Positions 51,571-61,868 of a stretch of 64,000 nt of DNA are shown here, one piece after another. The translations under genes were made by a program, and so were the position numbers. Within the stretch, counting starts at the first letter, position 1. Every line of letters begins with the position of its first letter. The stretch is from Paraclostridium sordellii (lineage in GTDB: Bacteria > Bacillota > Clostridia > Peptostreptococcales > Peptostreptococcaceae): contig NZ_LN679998.1 of assembly GCF_000953675.1 (NCBI RefSeq), positions 2,668,102 through 2,732,101 on the forward strand. The letters run 5' to 3'. The notes under the pieces are model-generated. The model saw nothing but the letters and a program-made list of their open reading frames with translations. It was not told the DNA's origin and ran no database searches.

Positions 51571-53433
51571 CTATTTTAATAAACCCTCAATTTCGCTTGC
51601 TATACATCTTGGTGAGATTCCACAACTTTCATATAAAGAGTTTACATCTCCATGAGGAACAAATTCATCTTTTATCCCTATATTTATAATTTCATTCTCA
51701 AGCTTATTGTCTATTATAAATTTGTTTATTCTACTTCCAAATCCGCCAGTAATTACATTATCTTCTACAGTAACTATATACTTATGATTTTTAGCTAATT
51801 CTGTTATCATATTTTCATCTATCGGCTTTAAAAATCTAGCATTTACAAGTGTAGGATTTATACCAACATTATTCAATATATCTATTGCTTCTATTGATTG
51901 TTTAACCATATTTCCAATAGCTAATATTAATACATCTTTTCCTTGATTAATAATTTCATATTTACCAAGCTTTATAGGTTCATAACTACCTTTATCTATA
52001 TAGTAACTATTTCCTCTAGGATATCTAATAGCCATAGGCCCATCTATTTCAAGTGATAAGTCCATCATTAATTCAAGTTCTTTAGTATCTTTAGGTGCCA
52101 TCACAACTATATTCGGCACATTGTTTAAATAACTTAAGTCAAATATTCCATGATGAGTTTCTCCATCATTTCCTACAAGACCAGCTCTATCAATTAATAG
52201 TTTTACATTTTTATTAGTTATAGCCATATCATGAATTATCTGATCATACCCTCTTTGTAAAAAAGATGAGTATACAGCAAAGTATGGTTTCATACCTGCC
52301 TTAGCAAGGCCACAACTAAATGTTACGGCATGTTGCTCAGCTATCCCAACATCATAGTATCTTTTAGGGAATTTTTTCCCAAAATCAATCAATCCCGTAC
52401 CTGAAGGCATAGCAGCTGTTATTGCAACTATTTTTTCATCTTTACTTGCTAATTGAATCAATTTATCTCCTACAGCTTTAGATATACTTTTTGTTGATGA
52501 TGGATTTAAACCTGTTTTTATATCAAACTTAGATACTCCATGATATTTATGAGGTTGCTCCTCTGCAAATTTATATCCTTTACCTTTTTTTGTTATTACA
52601 TGTATTAATGTTGGTCCATTTTTTCTTTTAGCTTTCTTTAAAGCCCTTGTTATTTCATCTATATCATGCCCATCTATAGGCCCTAGGTAATCTATGCCTA
52701 ATGAATCAAAAAAAGCACAGTCTTGTAAAGCAAATTTACTTTTTATACTATCTTTTACTTTACTAGCTGTTTTTGATATCATATTTCCTGCTGGAGTAAC
52801 ATTTAGTATTTTCTCAACTTCATCTTTCATTTTATTCATAGTCGAAGTTTTAATTATAGAAGATAAATGTTTAGACATTCCTCCTACATTCTCATCTATA
52901 GACATTTCATTGTCATTTAAAATAACAATCATATTAGGTTTTATCTCTCCTAAATGATTTAAAGCCTCTAGGGCCATACCTCCTGTTATAGATCCATCTC
53001 CAATTATAGATATAACAGAATAATCTTCTCCATTTATATCTCTAGCACAAGCAAGCCCTGCTCCAACAGATATAGATGTACTACTATGGCCAGTATCAAA
53101 TATATCATGCTCACTTTCACATTCTTTTGGAAATCCACTTAATCCATTGAATTTTCTTAGCGTATCAAATTTATCTTTTCTTCCTGTTAATATTTTATGA
53201 ACATAAGATTGATGTCCTACATCCCATATAAATTTATCTTTTGGACTGTTAAACACTTTATGTAAAGCTAAAGTAAGTTCTACAACTCCTAAATTAGATG
53301 CTAAGTGCCCACCAGTATCTGATACTGATCTTACTAAAAATTTTCTTATGTCCTTAGCTAGTAAATCTAATTCTTTTGTGTCCATATTTTTTATATCATC
53401 AGGAGAATTCACATTATCTAAATAATTATACAT
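51571..53433 (-). CDS. dxs: 1-deoxy-D-xylulose-5-phosphate synthase
   Basis: 620 aa thiamine-diphosphate enzyme, first step of the MEP isoprenoid pathway. Catalytic His in [17 protein letters not shown]-binding [22 protein letters not shown] with later [24 protein letters not shown], and the transketolase-type pyrimidine domain [40 protein letters not shown]. ispA and a PAP2-like gene lie immediately upstream, giving a small isoprenoid group. Confidence 0.97.
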   Translation of the reverse strand: MYNYLDNVNSPDDIKNMDTKELDLLAKDIRKFLVRSVSDTGGHLASNLGVVELTLALHKVFNSPKDKFIWDVGHQSYVHKILTGRKDKFDTLRKFNGLSGFPKECESEHDIFDTGHSSTSISVGAGLACARDINGEDYSVISIIGDGSITGGMALEALNHLGEIKPNMIVILNDNEMSIDENVGGMSKHLSSIIKTSTMNKMKDEVEKILNVTPAGNMISKTASKVKDSIKSKFALQDCAFFDSLGIDYLGPIDGHDIDEITRALKKAKRKNGPTLIHVITKKGKGYKFAEEQPHKYHGVSKFDIKTGLNPSSTKSISKAVGDKLIQLASKDEKIVAITAAMPSGTGLIDFGKKFPKRYYDVGIAEQHAVTFSCGLAKAGMKPYFAVYSSFLQRGYDQIIHDMAITNKNVKLLIDRAGLVGNDGETHHGIFDLSYLNNVPNIVVMAPKDTKELELMMDLSLEIDGPMAIRYPRGNSYYIDKGSYEPIKLGKYEIINQGKDVLILAIGNMVKQSIEAIDILNNVGINPTLVNARFLKPIDENMITELAKNHKYIVTVEDNVITGGFGSRINKFIIDNKLENEIINIGIKDEFVPHGDVNSLYESCGISPRCIASEIEGLLK

Positions 53434-53474
53434 ATTTTCTCACCTTTTTATCTAAGTAGTTTTGCCTTAGCATT

Positions 53475-53912
53475 TTATTTAAATACTAAGGCTGTAATTA
53501 TTCCCAAAATAGCTCCAAAAAAAACTTCTATAGGAGTATGTCCTACTAATTCTTTCAACTTCTTATGTTCTATATGCTTTCTATGTTGAAGGTCATCTAC
53601 TATTTGATTTAATATAACTGCTTGTTTTCCAACTGAACGTCTAACGCCTGATGCATCATACATTATTATCATCGAAAAAACAGCAACTACAGCAAATTCG
53701 GTTGATGAAAACCCACAATCTATTCCAACTAATGTAGATAGAGAAGTTACAAATGAACTGTGAGAACTTGGCATTCCTCCAGAAGTAAAAATTCTAGAAA
53801 TTTGAATTCGCTTTTCGTCCCCAGTAAAAACTTTAAATAACTGTGCTAGAAAACATGCAAGCATACTTATTCCTAACACTTTGTTGCTAAAAATATCCGA
53901 AATAAAACTCAT
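53475..53912 (-). CDS. Divergent PAP2 family membrane protein
   Basis: 145 aa DUF212/YuiD-type protein with four hydrophobic segments and the phosphatase-like motifs GGMPSSHSSFVTSLSTLVG and VGHTPIEVFFGAILG. By fold and by position between ispA and dxs it may act on isoprenoid phosphates; activity is unproven for the family. AAGGAGG precedes the ATG. Confidence 0.85.
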   Translation of the reverse strand: MSFISDIFSNKVLGISMLACFLAQLFKVFTGDEKRIQISRIFTSGGMPSSHSSFVTSLSTLVGIDCGFSSTEFAVVAVFSMIIMYDASGVRRSVGKQAVILNQIVDDLQHRKHIEHKKLKELVGHTPIEVFFGAILGIITALVFK

Positions 53913-53921
53913 TTTTCCTCC

Positions 53922-54809
53922 TTAATACTCTCTATCTACTATATACTCTGCTAATCCATTTAAAAATGCATTGTCTTTACTTATTTGATTTATGCTAGCT
54001 TTAGCTTCTTTTATTAATTGATTTGCAACTTCTTTAGATTTTTCAAGTCCAATTAAAGATGGATAAGTAGATTTTTCATTATCTATATCACTTCCGACGT
54101 TCTTACCTAATTTTGCTTCATCTCCAACAATATCTAATATATCATCTACTATTTGGAATGATAATCCTATATTTTTTGCATATTTAGTTATATCTTCTAG
54201 TTGTTTATCTGTAGCATTACCTATTATCGCTCCAGCTCTCATACACCCAATAATTATAGCTGCTGTTTTATTCATATGTATAAAGTCTAGTTTATCCATA
54301 TCTATCTTTTTGCCTTCGCTTTCAATATCGACAACTTGTCCACCTATCATACCATATATACCAGCTGATTTTGCAATCTCATTTATAGCTTTTAAGTATT
54401 TTTCTGGATCGTTTTTCCCTATCGATTCTTTTAACATAATTTCATAAGCATAGTTTAAAAGACCATCTCCAGCAAGGATTGCCATAGCTTCTCCATATAC
54501 CTTATGATTTGTTTTTCTACCTCTTCTTAAATCATCATTATCAAGAGCTGGAAGATCATCATGTATTAAAGAATATGTATGTATCATTTCAATTGCTACT
54601 GCAAATGCAATAGCATCTTCCTCTTCTCCTCCAACTATTTTACATGCTTCTAATGTAAGTATTGGTCTTAATCTTTTTCCTCCAGCTTTTAAACTGTAAT
54701 TCATAGATTCAAAAATTTTTTTTTGATACCCTTCTTCTTTTGGCATATATTCATTTAATATCTGTTCAATTTTATTAACTCTATTTTTTAATTCACAATT
54801 AAAGTTCAT
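53922..54809 (-). CDS. ispA: Farnesyl diphosphate synthase (polyprenyl synthetase)
   Basis: 295 aa. First Asp-rich motif IHDDLPALDNDDLRRGRKTNHKVYGEAMAILAGDGLL and second FQIVDDILDIVGDEAKLGKNVGSD show a short-chain trans-prenyltransferase condensing IPP with allylic diphosphates. Two aromatic or bulky residues before the first motif (TYSLIHDD) fit C15 products. It starts 2 bp after xseB ends; the xseA-xseB-ispA-dxs order is standard. Confidence 0.95.
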   Translation of the reverse strand: MNFNCELKNRVNKIEQILNEYMPKEEGYQKKIFESMNYSLKAGGKRLRPILTLEACKIVGGEEEDAIAFAVAIEMIHTYSLIHDDLPALDNDDLRRGRKTNHKVYGEAMAILAGDGLLNYAYEIMLKESIGKNDPEKYLKAINEIAKSAGIYGMIGGQVVDIESEGKKIDMDKLDFIHMNKTAAIIIGCMRAGAIIGNATDKQLEDITKYAKNIGLSFQIVDDILDIVGDEAKLGKNVGSDIDNEKSTYPSLIGLEKSKEVANQLIKEAKASINQISKDNAFLNGLAEYIVDREY

Positions 54810-54811
54810 AT

Positions 54812-55027
54812 CTACTCCTCCTTTATACTAAAAGGTATTTCTTTACCGTCTTTATCGAATTTGTTAATTGTTAGGTTGGCATTATCTAATAATTTATTAC
54901 AATGCCTGTAAAGCTTTATGCCTTCTTCGTATAAGTTAAGAGATTCATCTAAACTAGTTGTACCACTTTCTAGTTTAATTAATATATCTTCTAGCTCTTT
55001 ATAAGCCTCTTCATAAGATAAGTTCAT
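54812..55027 (-). CDS. xseB: Exodeoxyribonuclease VII small subunit
   Basis: 71 aa. [54 protein letters not shown] is the classic XseB helical hairpin that binds XseA. It begins 2 bp after xseA ends. Confidence 0.95.
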   Translation of the reverse strand: MNLSYEEAYKELEDILIKLESGTTSLDESLNLYEEGIKLYRHCNKLLDNANLTINKFDKDGKEIPFSIKEE

Positions 55028-55029
55028 TT

Positions 55030-56235
55030 CTATACCTCTTTAACGTTTATTTTTTCAACTTTACAATTTAAATCTCCATCTTTAAGTTTAAGTTCTATAC
55101 TATCGTCTATATTTACTTGATTTACTCTATTTATTATAGTTCCATCTTTTTGTGCTATACTATACCCTCTATCTAGAGTTGATAAAGGACTTAAACTATG
55201 CAATATAGCACCTGATGATTTTAAGTCATTCTTTTTTAAATCAATTGTATCTTTTATCTCATTAGTTATTTTATCATATATTAGATCTATTTGTATAATT
55301 TTATCTCTTATTATATAAGACTTAACAATAGTATTAATTTTATCAATTATATTTTCTAACTTATTTTTATCTAAGTTTGATTGATTAATTAAAGCTTTAT
55401 TAATTCTAGATTTTATATTTTCTAATTTATATATTAAATCTTCTATATTTGGAGTAGCAATTTCAGCAGCTGCAGATGGAGTAGGTGCTCTCATATCTGA
55501 TACAAAATCTGCTATTGTAAAATCTGTCTCATGTCCAACTGCAGATATTATAGGTATTTTTGAATTGAAAATTTCCCTAGCTACATCTTCTTCATTAAAA
55601 GACCATAATTCCTCTATAGATCCACCGCCACGACCTATTATTATTGTATCTACATTATTAACATTATTAAAAAAACTAATCCCTTTACATATTTCTTGAG
55701 ATGAATTTCTCCCTTGAACAGATACTGGATATAGTTTTATTCCTACTTTTGGATATCTTCTTTTTATAACATTTATTATATCTCTAATTACAGCTCCTGT
55801 TTCAGATGTAACCACCCCTATATTCTTAGGCATAATTGGTATAGCTTTTTTGTACTTTATGTCAAACAAACCCTCTTTGCTTAACTTTTCTTTAAGCTTA
55901 TTAAACTCTAAATACAAACTTCCAACTCCATCTATCTCTATAGATTCTATATATAATTGATATGACCCATCTCTTTCGTACACAGATATATATCCAGTTG
56001 CAATAACCTTTGTTCCATCTTCTAGTCCCAAACTATCATCATAATTACTTTTAAATATTACACAGCTAATTTTAGATGATTGATCTTTTAGAGTAAGATA
56101 AACATTTTTACTACTATGAACTTTAAAGTTTGAAATTTCTCCCTTTATTTTTAAATTGTATAAAATAGCATCATTACTTAAAATTCTTTTAATATATGAA
56201 TTGACCTCACTAACTTCTAAAGCTCTTAATTTCAT
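55030..56235 (-). CDS. xseA: Exodeoxyribonuclease VII large subunit
   Basis: 401 aa. N-terminal OB fold ([12 protein letters not shown] ... [35 protein letters not shown]), then the catalytic domain with [84 protein letters not shown], and a coiled-coil C-terminus. With XseB it degrades single-stranded DNA from both ends. AGGAGAATAATC precedes the ATG. Confidence 0.96.
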   Translation of the reverse strand: MKLRALEVSEVNSYIKRILSNDAILYNLKIKGEISNFKVHSSKNVYLTLKDQSSKISCVIFKSNYDDSLGLEDGTKVIATGYISVYERDGSYQLYIESIEIDGVGSLYLEFNKLKEKLSKEGLFDIKYKKAIPIMPKNIGVVTSETGAVIRDIINVIKRRYPKVGIKLYPVSVQGRNSSQEICKGISFFNNVNNVDTIIIGRGGGSIEELWSFNEEDVAREIFNSKIPIISAVGHETDFTIADFVSDMRAPTPSAAAEIATPNIEDLIYKLENIKSRINKALINQSNLDKNKLENIIDKINTIVKSYIIRDKIIQIDLIYDKITNEIKDTIDLKKNDLKSSGAILHSLSPLSTLDRGYSIAQKDGTIINRVNQVNIDDSIELKLKDGDLNCKVEKINVKEV

Positions 56236-56237
56236 GA

Positions 56238-57206
56238 TTATTCTCCTATAAATTTATCCAGACCTATTTTAGCACATCCCACAGCATTATCTGTACTATA
56301 CTCACTTTTAGTAAAATAGCAGTTTATTTTATCCTTTCTTAACTTTTTAACCAAGTTATTTTTTATATATTCACTAGATGATACCCCTCCTACAAATACA
56401 ACTTCATAAATATTATTTTCTTCACATAAATAAATAAGTGTTTTACCTAAATTTCTAACAATTGCATCCATTAGCAGTTTAGATATAAATTTATCGCTAC
56501 AAGTATTAATTAACTTATCCAATTGATTTTCTATTCCTGATAAATTCATATATCCATTTTTAACAGATGTTTTTATACCTACTTCAATTTTTTCATTGCA
56601 CTCTATGGCATTTTTATCAATATATTTTCCACAAGGAAACTTATATCCTAATTTCACACCTAACCTATCTATTAATTGTCCAAAACTTATATCTCGACTT
56701 CCACCAATTATTTCTATCTCTAACCCATTTACAATATTTTTAACTAATAATATTTCTGTTGTTCCACCTGACATATGTACAGAAATAAATTTTTTTTGCC
56801 TTTTCAACTTATTATTTATTAAACTAGCATAGATATGATTTTCTTGATGCGTTGTAGTGTATAAGTTTATAGAATTCATACTGCTTAGTAATTTTGCAAA
56901 ATTGTATCCTACCGTAAATGCTGGCATATAAGAATCAGTTACCGGTCTAGGTTTCTTAGATGCACAAACTCCAACTACATCATACTCCTTCATTAAATCA
57001 TTTAAACTTTCACTTAGTTTTCCTAAATTGTTCACGTGCTGAAAAACCATCTCACTTTGTCTTAATCCTTTTGCTTTATCTCCTACTTCTAACATTATTT
57101 TTTTATTGAATATTACATTGTTTTCTAAAGATATAGCTGCTATCGAAGTCGTATAGCAGCTAGTATCAATTCCTATTATTATTTTTTTACTTTTCTCCGA
57201 TTTCAT
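56238..57206 (-). CDS. TsaD/Kae1-like ASKHA protein
   Basis: 322 aa. ASKHA fold with ATP-binding [17 protein letters not shown] at the N-terminus, metal-site pair in [12 protein letters not shown] (H-x3-H), [35 protein letters not shown] and [18 protein letters not shown]. It is the TsaD/glycoprotease fold, but it diverges from true TsaD and sits at a conserved nusB-xseA position in clostridia, so it is probably a paralogue rather than the t6A enzyme. It overlaps nusB by 20 bp with only a weak ribosome-binding site, implying coupled translation. Confidence 0.82.
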   Translation of the reverse strand: MKSEKSKKIIIGIDTSCYTTSIAAISLENNVIFNKKIMLEVGDKAKGLRQSEMVFQHVNNLGKLSESLNDLMKEYDVVGVCASKKPRPVTDSYMPAFTVGYNFAKLLSSMNSINLYTTTHQENHIYASLINNKLKRQKKFISVHMSGGTTEILLVKNIVNGLEIEIIGGSRDISFGQLIDRLGVKLGYKFPCGKYIDKNAIECNEKIEVGIKTSVKNGYMNLSGIENQLDKLINTCSDKFISKLLMDAIVRNLGKTLIYLCEENNIYEVVFVGGVSSSEYIKNNLVKKLRKDKINCYFTKSEYSTDNAVGCAKIGLDKFIGE

Positions 57207-57693
57207 TTACAACACTACCTAATATTCCATTTATAAATTTAGGAGATTTATCATCACAATAAAGTTTAGCTAATTCTATAGCTTCATTTATTGAAACTTT
57301 TGTAGGTATATTTGGAACATATAAAATTTCGCACACTGCAAGTCTAAGGATTGCTAGATCAACTTTGGCCATTCTATTTATTGTCCAGTTTTTAGCATAT
57401 TTGCTTATTAATTCATCTATAGTAGATTTGTTTAACTCAAAATTCTTAACCATTTCATTTAAGTATTTTCTATCTATTATTTCATCTAATTGACTTTCAT
57501 TTAGTTCAACATCTGCTTCATCTGAAAATTGTAATTTAAGTTCCTCATATCTATTTTTTATATATTCAAAGTTATCGTTTAAGAAATTTTCTAATTGTGA
57601 GTTTATATCTTCTCCGCCCTCTTTATTTATGTCTATTTGGTATATAAACTTCATCATATACTCTCTTGTTGTTATCATTTTCGCCTTTTTCAT
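57187..57693 (-). CDS. nusB: Transcription antitermination factor NusB
   Basis: 168 aa. [19 protein letters not shown] at the N-terminus, then after an acidic, family-variable insert, [60 protein letters not shown]. It binds boxA RNA with S10 for rRNA antitermination. The middle helical segment (about 25-95) is longer than in Bacillus NusB. AGGAGGAAG precedes the ATG. Confidence 0.93.
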   Translation of the reverse strand: MKKAKMITTREYMMKFIYQIDINKEGGEDINSQLENFLNDNFEYIKNRYEELKLQFSDEADVELNESQLDEIIDRKYLNEMVKNFELNKSTIDELISKYAKNWTINRMAKVDLAILRLAVCEILYVPNIPTKVSINEAIELAKLYCDDKSPKFINGILGSVVNEIGEK

Positions 57694-57737
57694 TTGATTC
57701 TTCCTCCTTTGAATTTATTATATACATATTTACTCAT

Positions 57738-57764
57738 AAAAAAACCCTCTGATTTTCAGAGGGT
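57738..57764 (-). terminator. Terminator of the Asp23 gene
   Basis: 9-bp stem ACCCTCTGA / TCAGAGGGT with a 3-nt loop and TTTTTTT on the minus strand, between the Asp23-family gene and nusB. Confidence 0.9.
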
Positions 57765-57786
57765 CATATTAATTTATCATAGATGC

Positions 57787-58137
57787 TTACTTTGATTCCG
57801 CCTTATCAACTTTTTCTTTTTTAAAGTTGATACCTTGAACATGTATATTAACTTGAGAAACTTTTAAACCAGTCATTGTTTCAACTGTGTTTTTTACATT
57901 TTCCTGTACTTTAAAAGCTATGTCAGGTATAGATATTCCATAATCAATTATTATCATAACATCTAAGACAACTTCGTCTTCCTCTATTTGTATCTTAACT
58001 CCATTGTTCTTTAGCAATTTATCTGTGAAAGTCGATGTAGTTTCTACTCCTTCTACTTCTATAGCTGCAAGACCTGCTATAGTAGCAATGACATCATTTG
58101 ATATCTTAACTTGGCCAAAGTTATTATTTTCCATCAT
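57787..58137 (-). CDS. Asp23/Gls24 family protein
   Basis: 116 aa. GQVKISNDVIATIAGLAAIEVEGVETTS at the N-terminus, VVLDVMIIIDYGISIPDIAFKVQENVKNTVETMTGLKVSQVNIHVQGINFKKE at the end: the Asp23/DUF322 fold linked to envelope stress in Firmicutes. The gene has its own promoter and terminator, between spoIIIAH and nusB. Confidence 0.93.
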   Translation of the reverse strand: MMENNNFGQVKISNDVIATIAGLAAIEVEGVETTSTFTDKLLKNNGVKIQIEEDEVVLDVMIIIDYGISIPDIAFKVQENVKNTVETMTGLKVSQVNIHVQGINFKKEKVDKAESK

Positions 58138-58172
58138 ATATCACATCCCTATATAAACTATTTTATTATATA

Positions 58173-58201
58173 ATAATACCAAATAGTAAATTACTTTGCA
58201 A
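58173..58201 (-). promoter_or_regulatory. SigA promoter of the Asp23 gene
   Basis: TTGCAA (58196-58201), 17-bp spacer, TATTAT (58173-58178) on the minus strand, directly after the spoIIIA operon terminator. Confidence 0.68.
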
Positions 58202-58202
58202 C

Positions 58203-58228
58203 AAAAAACGCCCCAGTCTAACTAGGGC
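58203..58228 (-). terminator. Terminator of the spoIIIA operon
   Basis: 8-bp GC-rich stem GCCCTAGT / ACTGGGGC (one G-U), 3-nt loop, then CGTTTTTT on the minus strand, just after spoIIIAH. Confidence 0.88.
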
Positions 58229-58236
58229 TTTTATAC

Positions 58237-58872
58237 TTATTTTGCTTTGTTGCTCATAACCTTTATATTTTCATGCTTAGTTTTAGCTTCATTAGCCACT
58301 AAATCAAATATTTTAGCTGCCTCTTGTTGTTCTAATTCTTTTTCATTTACTACTACATTTACTATTTCATTATTTATGTAAACTAGTGAATTTTCAAACC
58401 CTTTTGCCCCTAGTAAATTTTCTATTTTTAACTCTAACTCTTGATCTTTAACTAATTGTAACTTCATGTTTGAAGCTTGCTTTCTTGTTTCTTCTGCAGT
58501 TGATGGATTATTTATTATTTCATTTAAATCCTCAGTTAATTCATTTCTTTGTTTCTCTCTATTCATTTTCATATCTATTGCATATGATGCCTTTTTCATA
58601 TTTTTATCTGAAGTCATTTGCTTTTCAATTTCTTTACTTGTTTCCTTTACTTTTTCATTTACTACAGTTTCTTTGCTATCTACAACCTTAACATCTTTTT
58701 TATCATTATTTTTTTTAGCTTGTTCTTGTTCATACATTTCCATTTCTTTTGATGCTTCTAATACAGACTTTTTGCTTAAGTTATAATTTACTGTACCAAC
58801 TACTACTAACATTAGTGTTAGTACCATAACGACAAATCCTCTACTTTTAAATATCCCCTTATTAAACTTCAT
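58237..58872 (-). CDS. spoIIIAH: Stage III sporulation protein AH
   Basis: 211 aa. One N-terminal membrane helix (GFVVMVLTLMLVVVGTVNYNL), a Lys/Glu-rich helical stalk, and a C-terminal EscJ/PrgK-like ring-building domain (LLGAKGFENSLVYINNEIVNVVVNEKELEQQEAAKIFDLVANE). In the intermembrane space it binds forespore SpoIIQ and forms the feeding-tube channel. Last gene of the operon. Confidence 0.95.
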   Translation of the reverse strand: MKFNKGIFKSRGFVVMVLTLMLVVVGTVNYNLSKKSVLEASKEMEMYEQEQAKKNNDKKDVKVVDSKETVVNEKVKETSKEIEKQMTSDKNMKKASYAIDMKMNREKQRNELTEDLNEIINNPSTAEETRKQASNMKLQLVKDQELELKIENLLGAKGFENSLVYINNEIVNVVVNEKELEQQEAAKIFDLVANEAKTKHENIKVMSNKAK

Positions 58873-58951
58873 TTGTATTCCCCCTAATTTTAAATTTATT
58901 CTCTTGTAATATTTATATGTACGAGCTTTATTATTATGATTATTTTTTAAT

Positions 58952-59500
58952 TTATTTTGAATATATTTCTACTTGATGTCCAGAGACTTGAAGTGCTGTT
59001 TGAACTGCTGAATATAAATTTTCTTTAATTAAAGGATCCTTAGCTCCACTTGACACTACTAAAACTCCTTTTATTTCTGGTCCTGAGGTTTTTATAACAA
59101 CAGGTTTATTTTCCCCAGATGTTATCATCGTCTTATTTTCACTAGATGTTGTTACAGTTCTTTCTCCTCCTTTTGCATCTTTTTCTGTTGTTTCCTCTTT
59201 AGTTGCATTTGAGTTAAATGCAGGTTCAATTTGCTCGCTAGCTGCAAATGTTATCATGACATCTACATCTCCAGCTCCTTCTATTTTTGATAATATTGTT
59301 TTTAGTTTACTTTCTAGATCATCCTTTTCTTTAACCTGAACATTTTTAACACTTGTGTTCTTTTCTTCCTTAAAAGCTTCTTTTTCTTTATTATCAGTTG
59401 GTTTTTTAGAAAAAATAACAAGTCCCATAATACATGCAAATGACACTGCTGCTAATGTATATATTTTTTTCTTGTCTTCTTCTTTAAAATTTTTAAACAT
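58952..59500 (-). CDS. spoIIIAG: Stage III sporulation protein AG
   Basis: 182 aa. N-terminal membrane helix (IYTLAAVSFACIMGLVIFS), then a ring-forming domain with GAGDVDVMITFAAS, a Thr/Lys-rich beta insertion, and PEIKGVLVVSSGAKDPLIKENLYSAVQTALQVSGHQVEIY. SpoIIIAG makes a 30-fold ring in Bacillus. ATG 59500 follows AGGGGATG; the in-frame TTG at 59518 overlaps that site. Confidence 0.94.
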   Translation of the reverse strand: MFKNFKEEDKKKIYTLAAVSFACIMGLVIFSKKPTDNKEKEAFKEEKNTSVKNVQVKEKDDLESKLKTILSKIEGAGDVDVMITFAASEQIEPAFNSNATKEETTEKDAKGGERTVTTSSENKTMITSGENKPVVIKTSGPEIKGVLVVSSGAKDPLIKENLYSAVQTALQVSGHQVEIYSK

Positions 59501-59514
59501 TTTTTCATCCCCTA

Positions 59515-60072
59515 TCAATCAATTTCTATATTTTCAATTGATATATCAAGTATGTCTCCTAAACTCTCTTTCATCTCTGTTTTAGATTTTCCATTAGATT
59601 CTTCATTAAATACTTGCTTATCTTCTTCATCATTACTAGATTGTGCATTCTTTGTTTTACCTTCATTACTACTTTTTTCTTTTACTTTTACTTTATTTAT
59701 GTCCTTTCCATCTACGTCTACGTCTTCTAATTCGTATCCATACTCATCTAGCTTAAGCTGTAATATGCTTTTTATACCCTCTTCATATCCAGACTTTAAA
59801 CTTTCATTACCAGTATCTTTTGATAACTTATTCATACTATCTATATATTCTTGATTGTACTTAGTATATGTTTTTAAAATTCTATCTTCTAGACTTATTC
59901 CATCCGAAAAAAAGTTAATTATTGGTGTTATAACTATAAATATAAATATAAAATTTAATACTAAGTTTATGTACGACTTAATTTTAGAGGATGGTAAAAC
60001 CATATTAACTATATTAACTATAAAAGCAGCAATTAAAATGCTGACTATCCAAGATTTTACACTTTCTAACAC
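59515..60072 (-). CDS. spoIIIAF: Stage III sporulation protein AF
   Basis: 185 aa. Two N-terminal membrane helices (WIVSILIAAFIVNIVNMVLPSSKIKSYINLVLNFIFIFIVITPIINFF) and an extracytoplasmic domain with an extended Lys/Ser/Glu linker. GTG start after AGGAGGAACTT. Component of the SpoIIIA channel base. Confidence 0.92.
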   Translation of the reverse strand: MLESVKSWIVSILIAAFIVNIVNMVLPSSKIKSYINLVLNFIFIFIVITPIINFFSDGISLEDRILKTYTKYNQEYIDSMNKLSKDTGNESLKSGYEEGIKSILQLKLDEYGYELEDVDVDGKDINKVKVKEKSSNEGKTKNAQSSNDEEDKQVFNEESNGKSKTEMKESLGDILDISIENIEID

Positions 60073-60083
60073 AAGTTCCTCCT

Positions 60084-61247
60084 TTATTGAGCTACGACAC
60101 TAATAGATATTACTATTGCTATCGTAACAAAAAACATTATTGTTATAGCGATTATACAACCTAACATTATAGCCATTAAATTTGAGATTTCATTTAAAAA
60201 ATTAGATATATTTTCTTCTCCAACTGGCTCTACAATCATAGCTGATGCTTTATATACCAAGATTATTGAAATTATTTTTACTATAGGTATAAGGCATATT
60301 CCTATAAGAATTATCAGCCCTACTCCTCCAAATAAATTTTTTATTAACTGTGAAGATGATAGAATTATATCAAAGGAGTCTGAAACAAACCCCCCTACAA
60401 CAGGTATAAAATTTCCTATAGCAAATTTAGTGCTCTTTATGGCAAATCCATCTAAACTTTTTACATACATACCCTGCATAGAAACAAGTCCTAAATATAT
60501 GGTGAATATCGCTCCAATTGTTATTAAGTTTATTTGCTTTATAAATGATGATAATTTTTTTAGTTTTATGCTACTCGAAATATTATTGATAACTAATACT
60601 GCAAATCCTATGGTAATAGAAATGAATAAAAAGTTTTTAAATACTATATTTATAAATGTTACTCCACCCATAAATATAGGTGTCATAACCGTAGATGTAA
60701 TTGGAAATCCCATAACTACTAAAAACGTGATTAAAATAGGCATTACAATCTGCATCAAACTAATCATACTATCAATAGTATTATTGCAAATATTTAAGAC
60801 ATCTTTAAAGCCAACTAAGGTTAATGTTACCATGACTATAAAGACTATATATGTAGTCACTTGACTTACTGCTCCAGATGAAAATGAATTGTCTAAACTT
60901 TTTAAAATAGATGATAAAAGAGCTAAAACAAATATTATGGAAGCTACTTTTAGACTTGCTTTTAATTCTTCAAATAAAAATACCTTAAACCCCTCTTTGT
61001 TAAATAAATCTAGCATAGTTTTTTTACCTGATATTAAATCTTTTACAAAAGTTTTTAAGTCCACGTCTACAAGTAAATTTTCTTCCTTTATATGCTTTTG
61101 TATATCTTCCAAGTTAATTTTATTTAGTTGCTTGGTTATATATGAATCCACACTATCTTTTATTTCTTCTTCGTTTGCAAAAGAAATACTTGTAAATGTA
61201 AATCCAATTAGTATGCACATGGTTATACTAATTAATATTTTTTTCAT
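60084..61247 (-). CDS. spoIIIAE: Stage III sporulation protein AE
   Basis: 387 aa polytopic membrane protein with an N-terminal signal (MKKILISITMCILIGFTFTSISFA), an amphipathic region, then about seven membrane helices (for example SSGAVSQVTTYIVFIVMVTLTLVGF and PVVGGFVSDSFDIILSS). Proposed platform of the SpoIIIA secretion-like complex. Confidence 0.94.
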   Translation of the reverse strand: MKKILISITMCILIGFTFTSISFANEEEIKDSVDSYITKQLNKINLEDIQKHIKEENLLVDVDLKTFVKDLISGKKTMLDLFNKEGFKVFLFEELKASLKVASIIFVLALLSSILKSLDNSFSSGAVSQVTTYIVFIVMVTLTLVGFKDVLNICNNTIDSMISLMQIVMPILITFLVVMGFPITSTVMTPIFMGGVTFINIVFKNFLFISITIGFAVLVINNISSSIKLKKLSSFIKQINLITIGAIFTIYLGLVSMQGMYVKSLDGFAIKSTKFAIGNFIPVVGGFVSDSFDIILSSSQLIKNLFGGVGLIILIGICLIPIVKIISIILVYKASAMIVEPVGEENISNFLNEISNLMAIMLGCIIAITIMFFVTIAIVISISVVAQ

Positions 61248-61261
61248 ATGTATTCATTCTC

Positions 61262-61648
61262 CTATGGGATTATATTTAAAATCATATCTATTATAGATAC
61301 TAAAATAGGGAATGACATTGTCATGACTATAATCTTTCCTCCAAATTCAAGCTTAGATGCTATATTCCCCTCTCCGCAATCTTTACAAATTTGAATTGCA
61401 AACTCCATTAAATAAGCTATACCAATTAGTTTTATTATTAGCGATATATACATAGTAGGTATATTAGCCTTATTAGCCAATTCATTTATACTTTCTATTA
61501 TGAAATTAAACTGATATGTCACAGATAATAAAATCATTATTCCTGTTAATATGGCAATAAACATAGCCATCTCAGGTCTATCCTTTTTTATAATCAAGCA
61601 TAAAATCGTTGATACTAGTGCAAGTCCTACTAGTTTCATTACATCCAA
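61262..61648 (-). CDS. spoIIIAD: Stage III sporulation protein AD
   Basis: 128 aa, three to four membrane helices (LVGLALVSTILCLIIKKDRPEMAMFIAILTGIMILLSV ... FGGKIIVMTMSFPILVSIIDMILNIIP). It lies between spoIIIAC and spoIIIAE with short gaps. Confidence 0.94.
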   Translation of the reverse strand: MDVMKLVGLALVSTILCLIIKKDRPEMAMFIAILTGIMILLSVTYQFNFIIESINELANKANIPTMYISLIIKLIGIAYLMEFAIQICKDCGEGNIASKLEFGGKIIVMTMSFPILVSIIDMILNIIP

Positions 61649-61660
61649 AGCATCTCCCCC

Positions 61661-61864
61661 TTAATACAGTTGAAACATTGTTCTTACAGCATTAAATAAA
61701 TCGTTTATTTCTGTTATTACCATCGTCAAAACAATTATCACTCCTGCAAGCGTAGTTAAGGTAGTCCAATCTTTTCTATCTGTTTTTTCAAGCACCATAT
61801 TGAGTACTGAAATTAACAGTCCAATACCTGCTACCTTAAATATCAAAGTTATATCCATATTCAA
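61661..61864 (-). CDS. spoIIIAC: Stage III sporulation protein AC
   Basis: 67 aa, two membrane helices (TLIFKVAGIGLLISVLNMVLEKTDRKDWTTLTTLAGVIIVLTMVI), the standard size for this small subunit. Confidence 0.94.
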   Translation of the reverse strand: MNMDITLIFKVAGIGLLISVLNMVLEKTDRKDWTTLTTLAGVIIVLTMVITEINDLFNAVRTMFQLY

Positions 61865-61868
61865 CCTC

